In this document: piece by piece, positions 24,394 to 34,439 of the stretch | How positions within the stretch are numbered: position 1 is the first letter of the stretch | How the letters are laid out: every line of letters begins with the position of its first letter | Assembly (NCBI RefSeq): GCF_030655615.1 | Contig: NZ_JAURVJ010000208.1 | Location: 1-60,954, forward strand | Direction: 5' to 3' | From: Nocardioides sp. | GTDB taxonomy: Bacteria; Actinomycetota; Actinomycetes; Propionibacteriales; Nocardioidaceae | Length of the DNA: 60,954 bases | Position numbers and translations under genes: made by a program | Notes under the pieces: model-generated | What the model was told of the DNA's origin: nothing | The model's database searches: none | The model's input: only the letters and a program-made list of their open reading frames with translations

Positions 24394-25203
24394 TCACCCC
24401 GCGGTCACGAGGGGAGCGACCGGGACGACGTAGGAGCGCTCCTGGCCGAACACCGCGAACCCCGCCCGGCGCAGGACCGGGCCCGAGGTCTCGACCCGTC
24501 CCTTGACGAGCGCCGTCGTCGCGCCCAGCGACACCGCGTGGTCGAGCCGGGCGGCCAGGATGGCGCGGTAGGCGCCGCGGCCGCGGGCGTCGGGCACGAC
24601 GCCGCCGCCCCACAGCCGGGCGACGTCGCCGGCCATCGTCAGCCCGCCGGCGGCGACCGGCCGGCCGTCGAGGTAGACCAGCGCACCCGCCGTACGACGG
24701 GCGTCGAAGTCGGCGCGGGCCTCGGCCGCCAGCTCGCGGACCCGGTCGTCGCCCGGCATCGACCCCTCGTCGAACGCCTCGATCCCGACCTGGATGACGG
24801 CACGGGTGGTGGCCTCGTCGACCTGCCAGCGCACCTCGAGGTCATCGGGCACGTCGAGCGCGCGCGAGCCGGCGGTGAGGTCGAGCGCGAACACGTCGAC
24901 GGTCTCGTCGATCGTCCCGCCGCGGGACCGCAGGGACGGCTCCAGAGCAGGGGGCGCGTCGAGCTTGACCCAGACCAGGACCTCGTCGTGCCCCCACCCC
25001 CGCACGTGGCCGGCGACCTCGTCGAGGGTCTCCTCGACGGGCGCCGCGGGGTCGAACCGGATGACGTGGGGCGGCGAGCGGAAGTAGCCGGGCCAGCGCA
25101 CGAGCAGGTAGCCGTCGGTCTCGACGGTGGTGGCGTCGGTGGGGTACCAGTTCCAGGCGGCGCTGGCGGTCGCGACGGCCGCGGGCGTCAGGCCCGCCGT
25201 CAT
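24394..25203 (-). CDS. GNAT-family acetyltransferase
   Basis: This 269-residue protein has two GNAT-like halves; the C-terminal one is clearer, with VVPDARGRGAYRAILAARLDHAVSLG as the acetyl-CoA loop and PVLRRAGFAVFGQERSYVV as the last beta-alpha-beta unit. The N-terminal half (residues 1-110) has the hydrophobic strands of a degenerate GNAT. The substrate is unknown. It starts 7 bp after the rlmN stop and is probably co-transcribed with it. Confidence 0.8.
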   Translation of the reverse strand: MTAGLTPAAVATASAAWNWYPTDATTVETDGYLLVRWPGYFRSPPHVIRFDPAAPVEETLDEVAGHVRGWGHDEVLVWVKLDAPPALEPSLRSRGGTIDETVDVFALDLTAGSRALDVPDDLEVRWQVDEATTRAVIQVGIEAFDEGSMPGDDRVRELAAEARADFDARRTAGALVYLDGRPVAAGGLTMAGDVARLWGGGVVPDARGRGAYRAILAARLDHAVSLGATTALVKGRVETSGPVLRRAGFAVFGQERSYVVPVAPLVTAG

Positions 25204-25210
25204 GACGAGG

Positions 25211-26359
25211 TCACGCCTCGGTGGCGGCCAGCTGTCCGCAGGCGCCGTCGATCTCGCGACCGCGGGTGTCGCGCACGGTCGTGGGGATGCCGCGGGCCTC
25301 GAGCCGGCGGACGAACTCGCGCTCGTCGGCCGGGTCGGACGCCGTCCACTTGCTGCCCGGGGTGGGGTTGAGCGGGATCAGGTTGACGTGGACCCAGCCC
25401 CAGTCGCCGCGCATCAGCACGTCGGCGAGGAGGTCGGCGCGCCAGGCCTGGTCGTTGATGCCGCGCATCATGGCGTACTCGATGCTGACGCGACGCTTGG
25501 TGGTCTCGGCGTAGTGGAACGCGGCGTCGACGGTCTCGGCGACCGAGAAACGGGTGTTGATCGGCACCAGCTCGTTGCGCAGCTCGTCGTCGGGAGCGTG
25601 CAGGCTCAGCGCCAGCGTCACGGGGATGCCCTCGTCGGCGAGCTGGCGGATGCGCGGCACCAGCCCGACCGTCGACACGGTGATGCCGCGGGCGCTCATC
25701 CCGAGGCCGTCGGGGCTCGGGTCGACCATCCGGCGTACGGCGCCGATGACGGCCTTGTAGTTGGCCATCGGCTCGCCCATGCCCATGAACACGACGTTGG
25801 AGACCCGGCCGGGGCCGCCCGGCACCTCGCCGCGGGCCATCGACCGGGCGCCGGCGACGACCTGCTCGACGATCTCGGCGGTCGACATGTTGCGCTGCAG
25901 GCCGCCCTGGCCGGTGGCGCAGAACGGGCAGGCCATGCCACAGCCGGCCTGGCTGGAGACGCAGATCGTGGCGCGGTCGGGGTAGCGCATCAGCACCGAC
26001 TCGACGAGAGCCCCGTCGAACAGCTTCCACAGGGTCTTGCGGGTGGTGCCCTGGTCGGCCTCCATGGTGCGCAGCGGCGTCATCAGCTCGGGCAGCAGCG
26101 CGGCGACGAGCTCGGCGCGCTGGGCGGCCGGCAGGTCGGTCATCTCGGCGGGGTCGTCGACCAGCCGGCCGAAGTAGTGGGTCGAGAGCTGCTTGGCCCG
26201 GAAGCCCGGCAGCCCCCGCTCCTCCAGCAGCGCCTTGCGGCCGGCGGCGTCGAGGTCGGCCAGGTGTGGCGGCGGCTTGCGACGACCGCGGGGCTCGTCG
26301 AAGACCAGCGGGAGGCTGGTCACGCCGGCCGGCTGGGAGGGATCGGTGCTCTCGGACAT
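25211..26359 (-). CDS. rlmN: Dual-specificity 23S rRNA A2503 / tRNA A37 methyltransferase
   Basis: This 382-residue radical-SAM enzyme methylates C2 of A2503 in 23S rRNA and A37 in some tRNAs. The iron-sulfur cluster motif is [20 protein letters not shown] (C-x3-C-x2-C). [13 protein letters not shown] and the Cys near the C-terminus (GACGQLA) complete the RlmN pattern of two reactive Cys. An upstream in-frame extension to 26473 gives a Pro-rich non-homologous leader, so the ATG at 26359 was chosen; GACGAT lies 7 nt before it. Confidence 0.95.
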   Translation of the reverse strand: MSESTDPSQPAGVTSLPLVFDEPRGRRKPPPHLADLDAAGRKALLEERGLPGFRAKQLSTHYFGRLVDDPAEMTDLPAAQRAELVAALLPELMTPLRTMEADQGTTRKTLWKLFDGALVESVLMRYPDRATICVSSQAGCGMACPFCATGQGGLQRNMSTAEIVEQVVAGARSMARGEVPGGPGRVSNVVFMGMGEPMANYKAVIGAVRRMVDPSPDGLGMSARGITVSTVGLVPRIRQLADEGIPVTLALSLHAPDDELRNELVPINTRFSVAETVDAAFHYAETTKRRVSIEYAMMRGINDQAWRADLLADVLMRGDWGWVHVNLIPLNPTPGSKWTASDPADEREFVRRLEARGIPTTVRDTRGREIDGACGQLAATEA

Positions 26360-26366
26360 CCCCCTG

Positions 26367-26372
26367 ATCGTC
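26367..26372 (-). promoter_or_regulatory. -10-like hexamer GACGAT for rlmN
   Basis: A 7-nt spacer leads to the ATG at 26359. It lies in the 55-bp gap after glpD. Confidence 0.4.
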
Positions 26373-26414
26373 CCACTCCCCCGGCGCTCCTGCCGAAACG
26401 CCGGAGGACGGGCC

Positions 26415-28133
26415 TCAGCTGAGCGGCACGACGTCGGCGGCACCCAGCCGGGCGGCGTCGGCGGTGGCGTCATCGGGCATCTGCTGGCTCTGCAGCTCGG
26501 CCTCGACCCGCTTGCGGTAGTGGTCGATCTCGAGCGTCCGCTGCTCGTCGCTCCAGCCCAGCTCGGGACCCATCAGCGCGGCGACCTCCTCGGCGGCGCC
26601 GACACCGCGGTCGAACGTCTCGATCGACACCCGGGTGCGGCGGGTCAGCACGTCGTCGAGGTGCCGGGCACCCTCGTGGCTGGCGGCGTAGACGACCTCG
26701 ACACGCAGGTAGTCGGGGGCGTTCTCGAGCGGCTCCCCCAGTGTCGGGTCGGCCGCGACCAGGTCGAGGAGCTCGTGGATCAGCGACCCGTAGCGGTTGA
26801 GCAGGTGCTCGATCCACACGTCGTGCAGGCCCGAGGACTCGGCGAGGACGTGGCGCGAGTTGACCAGCGCGCTGTAGCCCTCGGCCCCCAGCAGCGGGAC
26901 CTTGGCCGTCACCGACGGGCCCACCTTGCGGTCGAAGAGCGACGACAGCCCGAAGACGGCCTCGTCGACGGCGTCCTGCGCCATGATCCGGTACGTCGTG
27001 TACTTGCCGCCGGCGACGACGACGAGCCCGGGCGCCGGATGACCGACCGCGTGCTCGCGCGAGAGCTTGGACGTCGCCTCGGACTCGCCCTCGAGCAGCG
27101 GCCGCAGCCCGGCGTAGACGCCCTGGACGTCGGCCCGCGTCAGCGGGGTCTCGAGCACGGCGTTGACGTGGTCGAGGAGGTAGTCGATGTCGGCCTCGCT
27201 GGCCGCGGGGTGGGCCTTGTCGAGGGTCCAGTCGGTGTCGGTGGTGCCGATGATCCAGTGCTGGCCCCACGGGATGACGAAGAGCACGGACTTCTCGGTG
27301 CGCAGGATGAGACCCACCTCGGACCGGATCCGGTCCTTGGGCACGACGAGGTGGATGCCCTTGCTGGCGCGCACGTGGAAGGTGCCGCGCTGGCCGCCGA
27401 GGTCCTGCGTCTCGTCGGTCCACACGCCCGTGGCGTTGATGACCTGCTTGGCGCGGATGGTCACCGTGGTGTCGTTCTCGAGGTCGCGCACCACCGCGCC
27501 GGTCACCCGCTCGCCCTCGCGCACGAGCTCGACGACGCGGGCACGCGAGGCGATCTTGGCGCCGTAGGCCGCCGCCGTACGGGACAGGAACATGGTGTGG
27601 CGGGCGTCGTCGACCTGCGCGTCGTAGTACTTCAGCGCGCCGATCAGCGCGTCCTTGCGCAGCGACGGCACCAGCTTGCGGGCGCCGCGGCGGGTGAGGT
27701 GCTGGTGGAGCGGGACCCCGGAGCGACCCGAGATGCGCGACATGGCGTCGTAGAGCGCGACGCCGGAGCCGGCGTAGAAGCGCTCCCACCCGCGGTGCTT
27801 GAGGGGATAGAGGAACGCGACGGGGTGCACCAGGTGCGGGGCCAGCTCCTGCAGGAGCAGGCCCCGCTCCTTGAGCGCCTCGGACACCAGCCGGAAGTCG
27901 AGCATCTCCAGGTAGCGGAGACCACCGTGGACCAGCTTGCTCGAGCGGCTCGACGTGCCCGAGGCGAAGTCACGCGCCTCGACCAGGCCGACCTTGAGGC
28001 CGCGGGTGGCCGCGTCGAGCGCGCTGCCCGCGCCGACCACCCCACCGCCGATCACCAGGACGTCGAGCTCCTCGGCCGCCATGGCGGCCAGGGACGCCTC
28101 GCGGAACTCGGGTGACAGTGCGACGGACCTCAT
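26415..28133 (-). CDS. glpD: Aerobic glycerol-3-phosphate dehydrogenase
   Basis: This 572-residue FAD enzyme oxidises glycerol 3-phosphate to dihydroxyacetone phosphate, passing electrons to quinone at the membrane face. The FAD-binding site is [19 protein letters not shown], followed by the family signature [16 protein letters not shown], and the C-terminal DAO_C helical domain (about 400-530) is present. Length is normal. It is last in the leftward glpF-glpK-glpD operon, 65 bp after glpK. Confidence 0.97.
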   Translation of the reverse strand: MRSVALSPEFREASLAAMAAEELDVLVIGGGVVGAGSALDAATRGLKVGLVEARDFASGTSSRSSKLVHGGLRYLEMLDFRLVSEALKERGLLLQELAPHLVHPVAFLYPLKHRGWERFYAGSGVALYDAMSRISGRSGVPLHQHLTRRGARKLVPSLRKDALIGALKYYDAQVDDARHTMFLSRTAAAYGAKIASRARVVELVREGERVTGAVVRDLENDTTVTIRAKQVINATGVWTDETQDLGGQRGTFHVRASKGIHLVVPKDRIRSEVGLILRTEKSVLFVIPWGQHWIIGTTDTDWTLDKAHPAASEADIDYLLDHVNAVLETPLTRADVQGVYAGLRPLLEGESEATSKLSREHAVGHPAPGLVVVAGGKYTTYRIMAQDAVDEAVFGLSSLFDRKVGPSVTAKVPLLGAEGYSALVNSRHVLAESSGLHDVWIEHLLNRYGSLIHELLDLVAADPTLGEPLENAPDYLRVEVVYAASHEGARHLDDVLTRRTRVSIETFDRGVGAAEEVAALMGPELGWSDEQRTLEIDHYRKRVEAELQSQQMPDDATADAARLGAADVVPLS

Positions 28134-28198
28134 GTCGGGGAACCTCTCGTAGCGGTGGTGTGGGGGTGGCGGCGACCGTGGTGGCGCCGATCAGCGGG

Positions 28199-29716
28199 TC
28201 AGTCGACGTCGACCCAGTCGAGCGTGCGGGTCACCGCCTTCTTCCACTGGGTGTAACCCTCCTCGCGCTGCTTGTCATCCCACTGTGGCGACCATCGCTT
28301 CGCCTCGTTCCAGTTCTCGACGAGCTCGTCGGTGTTGTTCCAGAAACCGACGGCCAGGCCGGCGGCGTACGCCGCACCGAGAGCCGTGGTCTCGGCGACG
28401 ACCGGACGGCTCACCTCGACGCCCAGGACGTCGGCCTGGATCTGCATGCACAGCTCGTTGGCGGTCACGCCGCCGTCGACCTTGAGCACCTCGAGCTTGA
28501 CCCCCGAGTCCTTCTCCATCGCCTCGGCGACGTCACGGCTCTGGTAGCAGATCGACTCCAGGGTCGCCCGGGCCAGGTGGGCGTTGGTGTTGAAGCGCGA
28601 CAGCCCGACGATCGCCCCGCGGGCGTCGGAGCGCCAGTAGGGCGCGAAGAGCCCCGAGAACGCCGGCACGAAGTAGACGCCCCCGTTGTCGTCGACCTGC
28701 CGGGCCAGGGACTCGCTCTGCGCCGCACCGCTGATGATGCCGAGCTGGTCGCGCAGCCACTGCACGGCAGACCCGGTGACGGCGATCGACCCCTCCAGGG
28801 CATAGACCGGCTTGTCCTCGCCGAACTTGTAGCAGACCGTCGTGAGCAGGCCGGCCTTGGAGCGCACCAGCTCGGTGCCGGTGTTGAGCAGCATGAAGTT
28901 GCCGGTGCCGTAGGTGTTCTTGGCCTCGCCGGGCTCGAAGCAGACCTGGCCGACGGTCGCGGCCTGCTGGTCGCCGAGGATGCCGGTGAGCGGGACCTCG
29001 CCCCGCAGCGGACCGTTGGCCCGCGTCGTGCCGTAGCCGCCGGGCTCGCTGGACGACTTGATCTCGGGCAGCATCGCCCGCGGGATGTCGAAGAGCGCGA
29101 GCAGCTCGTCGTCCCACTGCAGGGTCTCGAGGTCCATCAGCATCGTGCGGCTGGCGTTGGTCGGCTCGGTGACGTGGACGCCGCCGTCGGTGCCGCCGGT
29201 GAGGTTCCAGATCAGCCACGAGTCGGTGTTGCCGAAGAGCGCGTCGCCGGCCTCGGCGGCCTCGCGGACCCCGTCGACGTTCTCGAGGATCCACTGGATC
29301 TTGCCGCCGGAGAAGTACGTCGCGGGCGGCAGCCCGGCGCGCTCGCGGATCAGGTCGCCGTGCCCGTCGCGCTCGAGCTTGCTGGCGATCCGGTCGGTGC
29401 GGGTGTCCTGCCACACGATCGCGTTGTAGTAGGGCCGGCCGGTGTTCTTGTCCCAGACCACGGTGGTCTCGCGCTGGTTGGTGATGCCGAGGGCGGCCAG
29501 GTCGCTCGCCTGCAGCTTGGCCTTGCTGAGCCCGGTCTGGATGACCGAGCTGGTGCGCTCCCAGATCTCCACCGGGTCGTGCTCGACCCACCCGGCCTGC
29601 GGCAGGATCTGCTCGTGCTCGAGCTGGTGACGGGCGATCTCGTTGCCACCGTGGTCGAAGATCATGAAACGGGTGCTCGTGGTGCCTTGGTCGACGGCTC
29701 CGACGTACTGGGTCAT
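28199..29716 (-). CDS. glpK: Glycerol kinase, canonical copy
   Basis: This 505-residue FGGY kinase converts glycerol to glycerol 3-phosphate. The glycerol pocket is standard: Arg82-Glu83 (NQRETT), Trp102 (VWQDTRT), Tyr134 (TYFSGGK) and the catalytic GDQQAA Asp. The nucleotide region [11 protein letters not shown] and the C-terminal [13 protein letters not shown] are intact. The Firmicutes-type phosphorylated His loop is not apparent, so HPr-type activation is not expected. It lies between glpF and glpD in the leftward operon. Confidence 0.97.
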   Translation of the reverse strand: MTQYVGAVDQGTTSTRFMIFDHGGNEIARHQLEHEQILPQAGWVEHDPVEIWERTSSVIQTGLSKAKLQASDLAALGITNQRETTVVWDKNTGRPYYNAIVWQDTRTDRIASKLERDGHGDLIRERAGLPPATYFSGGKIQWILENVDGVREAAEAGDALFGNTDSWLIWNLTGGTDGGVHVTEPTNASRTMLMDLETLQWDDELLALFDIPRAMLPEIKSSSEPGGYGTTRANGPLRGEVPLTGILGDQQAATVGQVCFEPGEAKNTYGTGNFMLLNTGTELVRSKAGLLTTVCYKFGEDKPVYALEGSIAVTGSAVQWLRDQLGIISGAAQSESLARQVDDNGGVYFVPAFSGLFAPYWRSDARGAIVGLSRFNTNAHLARATLESICYQSRDVAEAMEKDSGVKLEVLKVDGGVTANELCMQIQADVLGVEVSRPVVAETTALGAAYAAGLAVGFWNNTDELVENWNEAKRWSPQWDDKQREEGYTQWKKAVTRTLDWVDVD

Positions 29717-29783
29717 GCGGTTCTCCTGTGTGGTGTGGACGGGTGAGGTGGACGGGCGTTCAGGCGGTCAGACGGTCGGGCGG

Positions 29784-30611
29784 TCAGAACGCGTCGGTCT
29801 GGACGCCCTTCTCGGCGACCGTCTCCGGGTCCTCGACGGGCAGGTGGATCTCGATGAGGAACTTGAACGCGGCGCCACCGATCAGGCCGCCGATGACGGG
29901 GGCGACGATCGGCACCCAGAAGTAGACGTCGTTGCTGCCGGCCGCCTCCCAGACGTCGTTGCCGTAGCCCGTCATCCAGGCGGCGAGCCGCGGCCCGAGG
30001 TCGCGGGCCGGGTTGATGGCGTAGCCGGCGTTGGCGCCCCACGCCATGCCGATCGCGACCACGATCATGCCGACGAACCAGGGCGTCAGGTTGGCCATCG
30101 GCGGGTTGTTGACCGCCGTCGTGAGGGCGAGCACCAGGAAGACCAGGATCGCCGTGCCGAGCACCTGGTCCGAGAACGCGGTCGTGATGGACACGACGGC
30201 CTCGCCGTCCGGCGTGGCACCGGGCGAGGTGAAGAAGATCCCCATCGACGCCTTGCCCAGGTCGGGGTCGATCGCCTTGATGAAGTCGGCGTAGGTGAAC
30301 CGCACGATGATCGCGGCCACGAAGGCACCCGCGAGCTGGGCGAGCGCGTAGGGCGCCACCTTGCCCCACGGGAAGCCGCGGAACGCGGCGAGCGCGATCG
30401 TCACGGCCGGGTTGAGGTGCGCGCCGGTGATCTTGCCGGCGGTGTAGATGCCGAGCACGACACCCAGGCCCCACGCCCAGCTGATCGAGTCGACGTCGCC
30501 GCGCCCGGCGGCCACGACCGAGGCCACGACCCCGCAGCCGAACAGGATGAGTATCAACGTGCCGGCGAACTCAGCGCTGAGCTCCCCGACGAGGGTGTTC
30601 TTGGTCTTCAC
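29784..30611 (-). CDS. glpF: Glycerol uptake facilitator (aquaglyceroporin)
   Basis: This 275-residue, six-helix channel protein carries both MIP boxes: NPA at 67-69 (GAHLNPAVT) and NPA-R-D at 200-204. Asp after Arg in the second box marks glycerol-conducting members. A periplasmic loop of about 40 residues between helices 3 and 4 (FIKAIDPDLGKASMGIFF onward) matches glycerol facilitators. The GTG at 30611 was preferred over one at 30653 because GGAG lies 9 nt upstream. It is first in the leftward operon, facing the IclR operators. Confidence 0.95.
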   Translation of the reverse strand: MKTKNTLVGELSAEFAGTLILILFGCGVVASVVAAGRGDVDSISWAWGLGVVLGIYTAGKITGAHLNPAVTIALAAFRGFPWGKVAPYALAQLAGAFVAAIIVRFTYADFIKAIDPDLGKASMGIFFTSPGATPDGEAVVSITTAFSDQVLGTAILVFLVLALTTAVNNPPMANLTPWFVGMIVVAIGMAWGANAGYAINPARDLGPRLAAWMTGYGNDVWEAAGSNDVYFWVPIVAPVIGGLIGGAAFKFLIEIHLPVEDPETVAEKGVQTDAF

Positions 30612-30689
30612 AGTTCTGGTCTCCCTCCCGAGACGCCGAGTGGCGTCGGTCACACCGTGCCGCAGGTGAGACCGGGCGGCTAGGCCTGG

Positions 30690-30729
30690 CGTTCGACATC
30701 GCCGAACGTTGGGTCGACATTGCCGAACG
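30690..30729. promoter_or_regulatory. Paired IclR-type operators in the glycerol divergent region
   Basis: Two near-identical 17-bp sites, TTCGACATCGCCGAACG (30692-30708) and GTCGACATTGCCGAACG (30713-30729), are spaced 21 bp, two helical turns. The first is part of a perfect inverted repeat CGTTCG-N7-CGAACG (30690-30708). The second covers the -35 to -10 interval of the iclR promoter, consistent with autorepression; glpF starts 79 bp to the left. Confidence 0.8.
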
Positions 30730-30732
30730 CCC

Positions 30733-30738
30733 TACCCT
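30733..30738 (+). promoter_or_regulatory. -10 hexamer TACCCT for iclR-glpK2
   Basis: A 6-nt spacer leads to the GTG at 30745. A -35-like TTGGGT lies at 30709-30714 with an 18-bp spacer fully occupied by the second operator. Confidence 0.6.
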
Positions 30739-30744
30739 GGACGG

Positions 30745-31497
30745 GTGCCCGGGTCCATCCAGTCGATCGAGCGTGCCGCCGCCGTGCTCCACTTCCTCGG
30801 CGCGGTCCCGGAGCCGGTGCCGCTCGGCGAGCTGTCGCGCATGCTCGCGCTGCCCAAGCCGACGGTCCACGGCATCGTGCGCACGCTGGTCGACGTCGGC
30901 TTCGTCGTGCAGGACCCCGACAGCGGTCGCTACACCCTCGGCGAGGGTCTGTCCCGGCTCGGCGAGACCCTCGACCCGCACCTGCTGCGCTCGCGCAGCG
31001 TCAACTGGGCCGACGGTCTGGCCGCCCGGACCGGTCTCGAGGTGCAGCTCGGGGTGCTCGCCGGGCAGGGCGTCGAGCTCCTTCACCACGTCTTCCGGCC
31101 CGACGGCTCGCCCCAGCGGCTCCGGGTCGGCGAGCTGCAGCCGCTGCACGCGACGGCCCTGGGCCACGTGCTGCTGGCGTTCTCGCCGGCCGCCTCGCGG
31201 CTGCAGGAGCTCGTCTCCTCCACGGGTTCGACCCCCACCAGCCCGGTCACCCTGACGCGCGCCGTCCAGCAGGCCTTCCGGCGCGGCTGGGCCGTGGCCG
31301 ACGGCACGCTCCGTCCCGGTGTCGCGGCCATCGCCGCCCCCGTCCGGCACCACCTGGGCATCGGGGTCGGTGCCCTGGCCGTGGTCGGCCCGCGCGAGCG
31401 GGTGCTCTCGGTCGCGGGCGACCCCGTCCCGGCCCTCGTCGAGCAGGTCGTCGCCGCGGCGGCCGCCGTCTCCGCCCACCTCGAGGACCGCCTGTGA
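30745..31497 (+). CDS. IclR-family regulator of glycerol metabolism (GylR-like)
   Basis: This 250-residue protein has an N-terminal winged HTH ([17 protein letters not shown] to [14 protein letters not shown], about 2-75) and a C-terminal IclR effector domain (about 80-245). By position it is equivalent to GylR, the glycerol-3-phosphate-responsive repressor of Streptomyces. The GTG at 30745 is favoured by a leaderless -10 and places the HTH at the N-terminus; an ATG-type start at 30709 lies inside the operators. Its stop overlaps the glpK2 GTG start (GTGA). Confidence 0.9.
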   Translation: MPGSIQSIERAAAVLHFLGAVPEPVPLGELSRMLALPKPTVHGIVRTLVDVGFVVQDPDSGRYTLGEGLSRLGETLDPHLLRSRSVNWADGLAARTGLEVQLGVLAGQGVELLHHVFRPDGSPQRLRVGELQPLHATALGHVLLAFSPAASRLQELVSSTGSTPTSPVTLTRAVQQAFRRGWAVADGTLRPGVAAIAAPVRHHLGIGVGALAVVGPRERVLSVAGDPVPALVEQVVAAAAAVSAHLEDRL

Positions 31498-33032
31498 CCA
31501 CCCCGACCTACGTCGCCGCCATCGACCAGGGCACCACCTCGACGCGGTGCCTCGTCTTCGACCACGGCGGCCGGATGGTGGCGGTCGCCCAGCACGAGCA
31601 CCACCAGTACTTCCCGCGGCCGGGGTGGGCCGAGCACGACGCTTCCGAGATCTGGGCCAACACGCTGCGGGTGCTGCCCGAGGCCCTCGACCAGGCCGGG
31701 CTGCAGCCCTCCGACCTCGCCGCCGTCGGCATCGCCAACCAGCGGGAGACCACCATCGTCTGGGACCGGGCGACCGGTCGTCCCGTGGCCCCGGCCATCA
31801 CGTGGCAGGACACCCGCACCGCCGAGCTGGTCGACGAGCTCAACCGGGGGCCTTCCGCCGACCTGTTCCGCGAGGTGTGCGGGCTCGCACCCGCCGGCTA
31901 CTTCGCCGCGCCACGGTTGCGCTGGCTGCTCGACCACGTGCCCGGCCTGCAGCGTCGTGCGCGAGCCGGCGAGGTCGCGTTCGGCACGGTCGAGAGCTGG
32001 CTGATCTGGAACCTCACCGGCGGCACCGACGGCGGCGTCCACGTCACCGACGTCACCAACGCCAGCCGGACCATGCTGATGGACATCCGCACCCTCGACT
32101 GGGACCAGCGGCTGCTCGACGCCCTCGACATCCCGGCCGAGATCCTGCCGGAGATCCGGCCCAACGCCCAGGTCTACGGCTCGTGCACGGTCGGGCTGCC
32201 CGGCGTACCGATCGGCGGGGCGTTCGGCGACCAGCAGGCGGCCCTCTTCGGCCAGACCTGCTTCGCCACCGGCGAGGCCAAGTGCACCTACGGCACCGGG
32301 GCGTTCCTGCTGATGAACACGGGTGACCGGATCGCCACCTCGGAGCACGGGCTCATCTCGACCGTCGCCTACGCCCTGGAGGGCCGGCCACCGGTCTACG
32401 CCACCGAGGGGTCGATCGCCGTCGCCGGCGCCCTCGTGCAGTGGTTCCGCGACTCCCTGGAGATGATCCGGTCCGCCCCCGAGATCGAGACGCTCGCCCG
32501 TCGGGTCGAGGACAACGGCGGCTGCTACATCGTGCCGGCGTTCGCCGGCCTGTTCGCGCCGCGCTGGCAGTCCGACGCGCGGGGCGTGGTGGTGGGCCTG
32601 ACGTCCTACGTCACCCGCTCGCACCTGGCGCGCGCCGTGCTGGAGGCCACGGCCTGGCAGACGGCCGAGGTCGTCGAGGCCATGGCGGCCGACACCGGGA
32701 TCGCCTTCACGGGCCTCAAGGTCGACGGCGGCATGACGGCCAACCACCTGCTCATGCAGTACGTCTCCGACGTGCTCGACCTGCCGGTGGAGCGGCCGCT
32801 CGTCGCCGAGTCGGTCTCGCTGGGCGCCGCCTACGCGGCCGGCCTGGCCGTCGGCTACTGGCCCGACCTCGAGGGCCTCCGCGACAACTGGCACCAGGCG
32901 GCGCGGTGGGAGCCCACCATGAGCGACCCGCTGCGGCGCCGCGAGCGTGCGGCCTGGGACCGTGCGGTCGAGCGGACGCTGGGCTGGGTGGTCGCCGGCG
33001 ACACCGTGGTCCCGGCACGCCGGTTCGGCTAG
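31494..33032 (+). CDS. Second glycerol kinase-like FGGY kinase
   Basis: This 512-residue protein is co-linear with the canonical GlpK at 28199 and keeps Arg84-Glu85 (NQRETT), Trp104 (TWQDTRT), Tyr136 and the catalytic Asp246 (GDQQAA), so it should bind glycerol or a close polyol. The loop after Tyr136 differs: F-A-A-P-R instead of F-S-G-G-K. The frame is intact. GTGA overlap with iclR ties its expression to the regulator. It could be a glycerol kinase of different affinity, or a kinase for another triol or for dihydroxyacetone. Confidence 0.88.
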   Translation: MTTPTYVAAIDQGTTSTRCLVFDHGGRMVAVAQHEHHQYFPRPGWAEHDASEIWANTLRVLPEALDQAGLQPSDLAAVGIANQRETTIVWDRATGRPVAPAITWQDTRTAELVDELNRGPSADLFREVCGLAPAGYFAAPRLRWLLDHVPGLQRRARAGEVAFGTVESWLIWNLTGGTDGGVHVTDVTNASRTMLMDIRTLDWDQRLLDALDIPAEILPEIRPNAQVYGSCTVGLPGVPIGGAFGDQQAALFGQTCFATGEAKCTYGTGAFLLMNTGDRIATSEHGLISTVAYALEGRPPVYATEGSIAVAGALVQWFRDSLEMIRSAPEIETLARRVEDNGGCYIVPAFAGLFAPRWQSDARGVVVGLTSYVTRSHLARAVLEATAWQTAEVVEAMAADTGIAFTGLKVDGGMTANHLLMQYVSDVLDLPVERPLVAESVSLGAAYAAGLAVGYWPDLEGLRDNWHQAARWEPTMSDPLRRRERAAWDRAVERTLGWVVAGDTVVPARRFG

Positions 33033-33057
33033 CCCGGCCGGAATGTCAGCCGGCGTG

Positions 33058-33582
33058 TCAGCCGTCGGCGTTGAGCAGCAGCCAGAACGTCAGCGAGGCG
33101 ACGAGGAACACGACCGTCGGGGTCGTGAGGATCCCGAACAGCATGTAGCGGGCGAAGCGCCGCGTGCTCCCGACCACGACCAGCACCAGGTTGAGGGCCA
33201 GCAGCACGCCGAGCGCCACGAGGAACACCCACGGGTGCGCGCTGACGTCGTAGCCGACGACCTCCAGGATCGCGCCCAGCAGGCCGAGGACGACGACCAC
33301 GAGCAGGACCCCGGTGAAGAACCCGGACAGCGGCGTGAACACCGGGTGGTCGCGGTGCCAGAAGCGCGGGTGGACGGTGCTGTCGCCGTCGTCGGGCGGA
33401 CCGTCCCCTGCGGGCTCGATCACGACGGCGGTGTCGCCGGTCGCGGCTGGGGCCGCGGTTGCCCGCCGCTCACGGCGGGGCTTGCGTCGGGCACCGCCGC
33501 GCCGGCGGGAGGGGTCGGCTGACCCGTCCCCCTCGGCGGCGTCGTCCGCGGGCTCGGCGCGGACGCTCTCGTCGGTGCTCAT
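33058..33582 (-). CDS. Membrane protein with basic, disordered N-terminus
   Basis: This 174-residue protein of unknown function has a hydrophilic, Arg/Ala-rich first half (SRRRGGARRKPRRERR about residues 25-40) and three predicted membrane helices after about residue 85 (FFTGVLLVVVVLGLLGAIL, WVFLVALGVLLALNLVLVVV, LFGILTTPTVVFLVASLTFW). No family was recognised. The ATG at 33582 is preceded by TACGAT with 7 nt. It converges on glpK2. Confidence 0.7.
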   Translation of the reverse strand: MSTDESVRAEPADDAAEGDGSADPSRRRGGARRKPRRERRATAAPAATGDTAVVIEPAGDGPPDDGDSTVHPRFWHRDHPVFTPLSGFFTGVLLVVVVLGLLGAILEVVGYDVSAHPWVFLVALGVLLALNLVLVVVGSTRRFARYMLFGILTTPTVVFLVASLTFWLLLNADG

Positions 33583-33589
33583 CAGGGTG

Positions 33590-33595
33590 ATCGTA
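33590..33595 (-). promoter_or_regulatory. -10 hexamer TACGAT for the membrane protein at 33582
   Basis: A 7-nt spacer leads to the ATG. It supports the ATG at 33582 over an in-frame start at 33609. Confidence 0.5.
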
Positions 33596-33612
33596 GACAC
33601 CGGTGCCACGGC

Positions 33613-34122
33613 CTAGGGCCGATCGACCAGGATCACGTCGGGCATCGCCAGCCGGGTCCACCGGTCGAGGTCGGGCGGCGCGTCGGTGAGAGCGGCGACG
33701 ACCACGGTCCAGGCGGTGCCGTGACCGACCAGCACGACGTCCTCGCCGGGGTGTGCCGCGAGCACCGATCCGACCGTCGCGACCACCCGGCCGCGGCAGG
33801 TGGCGAGCGGCTCCCACCCGGGCTCGGCGGGCACGTCGGGGTGCCGGAACGCCCGGCGCACGGCGTCCTCGAGGTCGTCGACCCACGCGCCGTCGCGGAC
33901 GTGCTCACGCAGGCCGTCGACGATGCCGACCGGCGCGTCGGTGAGCAGCTGGGCCGTCTCGACGGCCTTGGGCTCGGGCGAGGTGTACCAGGACGCACCG
34001 GACGGCAGCCGGTCCCGCAGGGCCCACACGTCGTCGTACGCCGCCGGGTCGAGCGTCCACTCGTGGGCCGGGACGGCCCGGTCGACGAGGGGCCGGCCGT
34101 GGCGGACCAGGTGGAGGGTCAC
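33613..34122 (-). CDS. Histidine phosphatase family protein
   Basis: This 169-residue protein starts with the phosphohistidine motif LHLVRHGRP (His near residue 8) and ends with the second catalytic His in VVLVGHGTAW, as in phosphoglycerate-mutase-like/SixA-type phosphatases. It is short, like SixA or small RHG phosphatases, with no extra domain. The substrate is unknown. The GTG at 34122 overlaps the stop of the upstream small membrane protein gene (GTGA). It is likely in the cdsA operon. Confidence 0.88.
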   Translation of the reverse strand: MTLHLVRHGRPLVDRAVPAHEWTLDPAAYDDVWALRDRLPSGASWYTSPEPKAVETAQLLTDAPVGIVDGLREHVRDGAWVDDLEDAVRRAFRHPDVPAEPGWEPLATCRGRVVATVGSVLAAHPGEDVVLVGHGTAWTVVVAALTDAPPDLDRWTRLAMPDVILVDRP

Positions 34123-34439
34123 GGCTTCCCCGCCGGGTCGGAGAGCAGGTAGGCGAGCCCGGAGATCAGGCCCACCACCACGGCGACCACGACGACCGTG
34201 CCGACCACGCAGCCGAGGGCGACGGCCAACCACCAGCGGCGGCGGCCCGGCCACAGCAGGGCCAGGACGAGGGCGGCAAGGCTCGGCCACGCGGCGATGG
34301 CCAGCAGCAGGGCGTCGCCGATGATCACGTCGGTGGCCATCACGACGACGTACCCGACGACGACCAGCAGGGGCCCGGCCTGCACCCCGAGGGCGAAGGC
34401 CGCCCGGTCGGAGCCGGCCTCGCGAGCGGGTTCCCGCAT
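34119..34439 (-). CDS. Small membrane protein in the cdsA operon
   Basis: This 106-residue protein of unknown function has three hydrophobic helices (GPLLVVVGYVVVMATDVII, ALLLAIAAWPSLAALVLAL, WLAVALGCVVGTVVVVAVVVG). The ATG at 34439 shares one base with the cdsA stop (TGATG) and its stop overlaps the next GTG, so it is translated between cdsA and the phosphatase. No homologous domain was recognised. Confidence 0.75.
   Translation of the reverse strand: MREPAREAGSDRAAFALGVQAGPLLVVVGYVVVMATDVIIGDALLLAIAAWPSLAALVLALLWPGRRRWWLAVALGCVVGTVVVVAVVVGLISGLAYLLSDPAGKP

Noticed and set aside
30612-30653. N-terminal extension of glpF from the GTG at 30653
   Set aside because: The extra 14 residues are charged and not found in MIP channels, and no ribosome-binding site precedes that codon, whereas one precedes 30611.
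31494-33032. glpK2 as a decaying pseudogene
   Set aside because: The frame is complete, catalytic residues are present, length is normal and the gene is coupled to iclR; only one pocket-adjacent loop differs.
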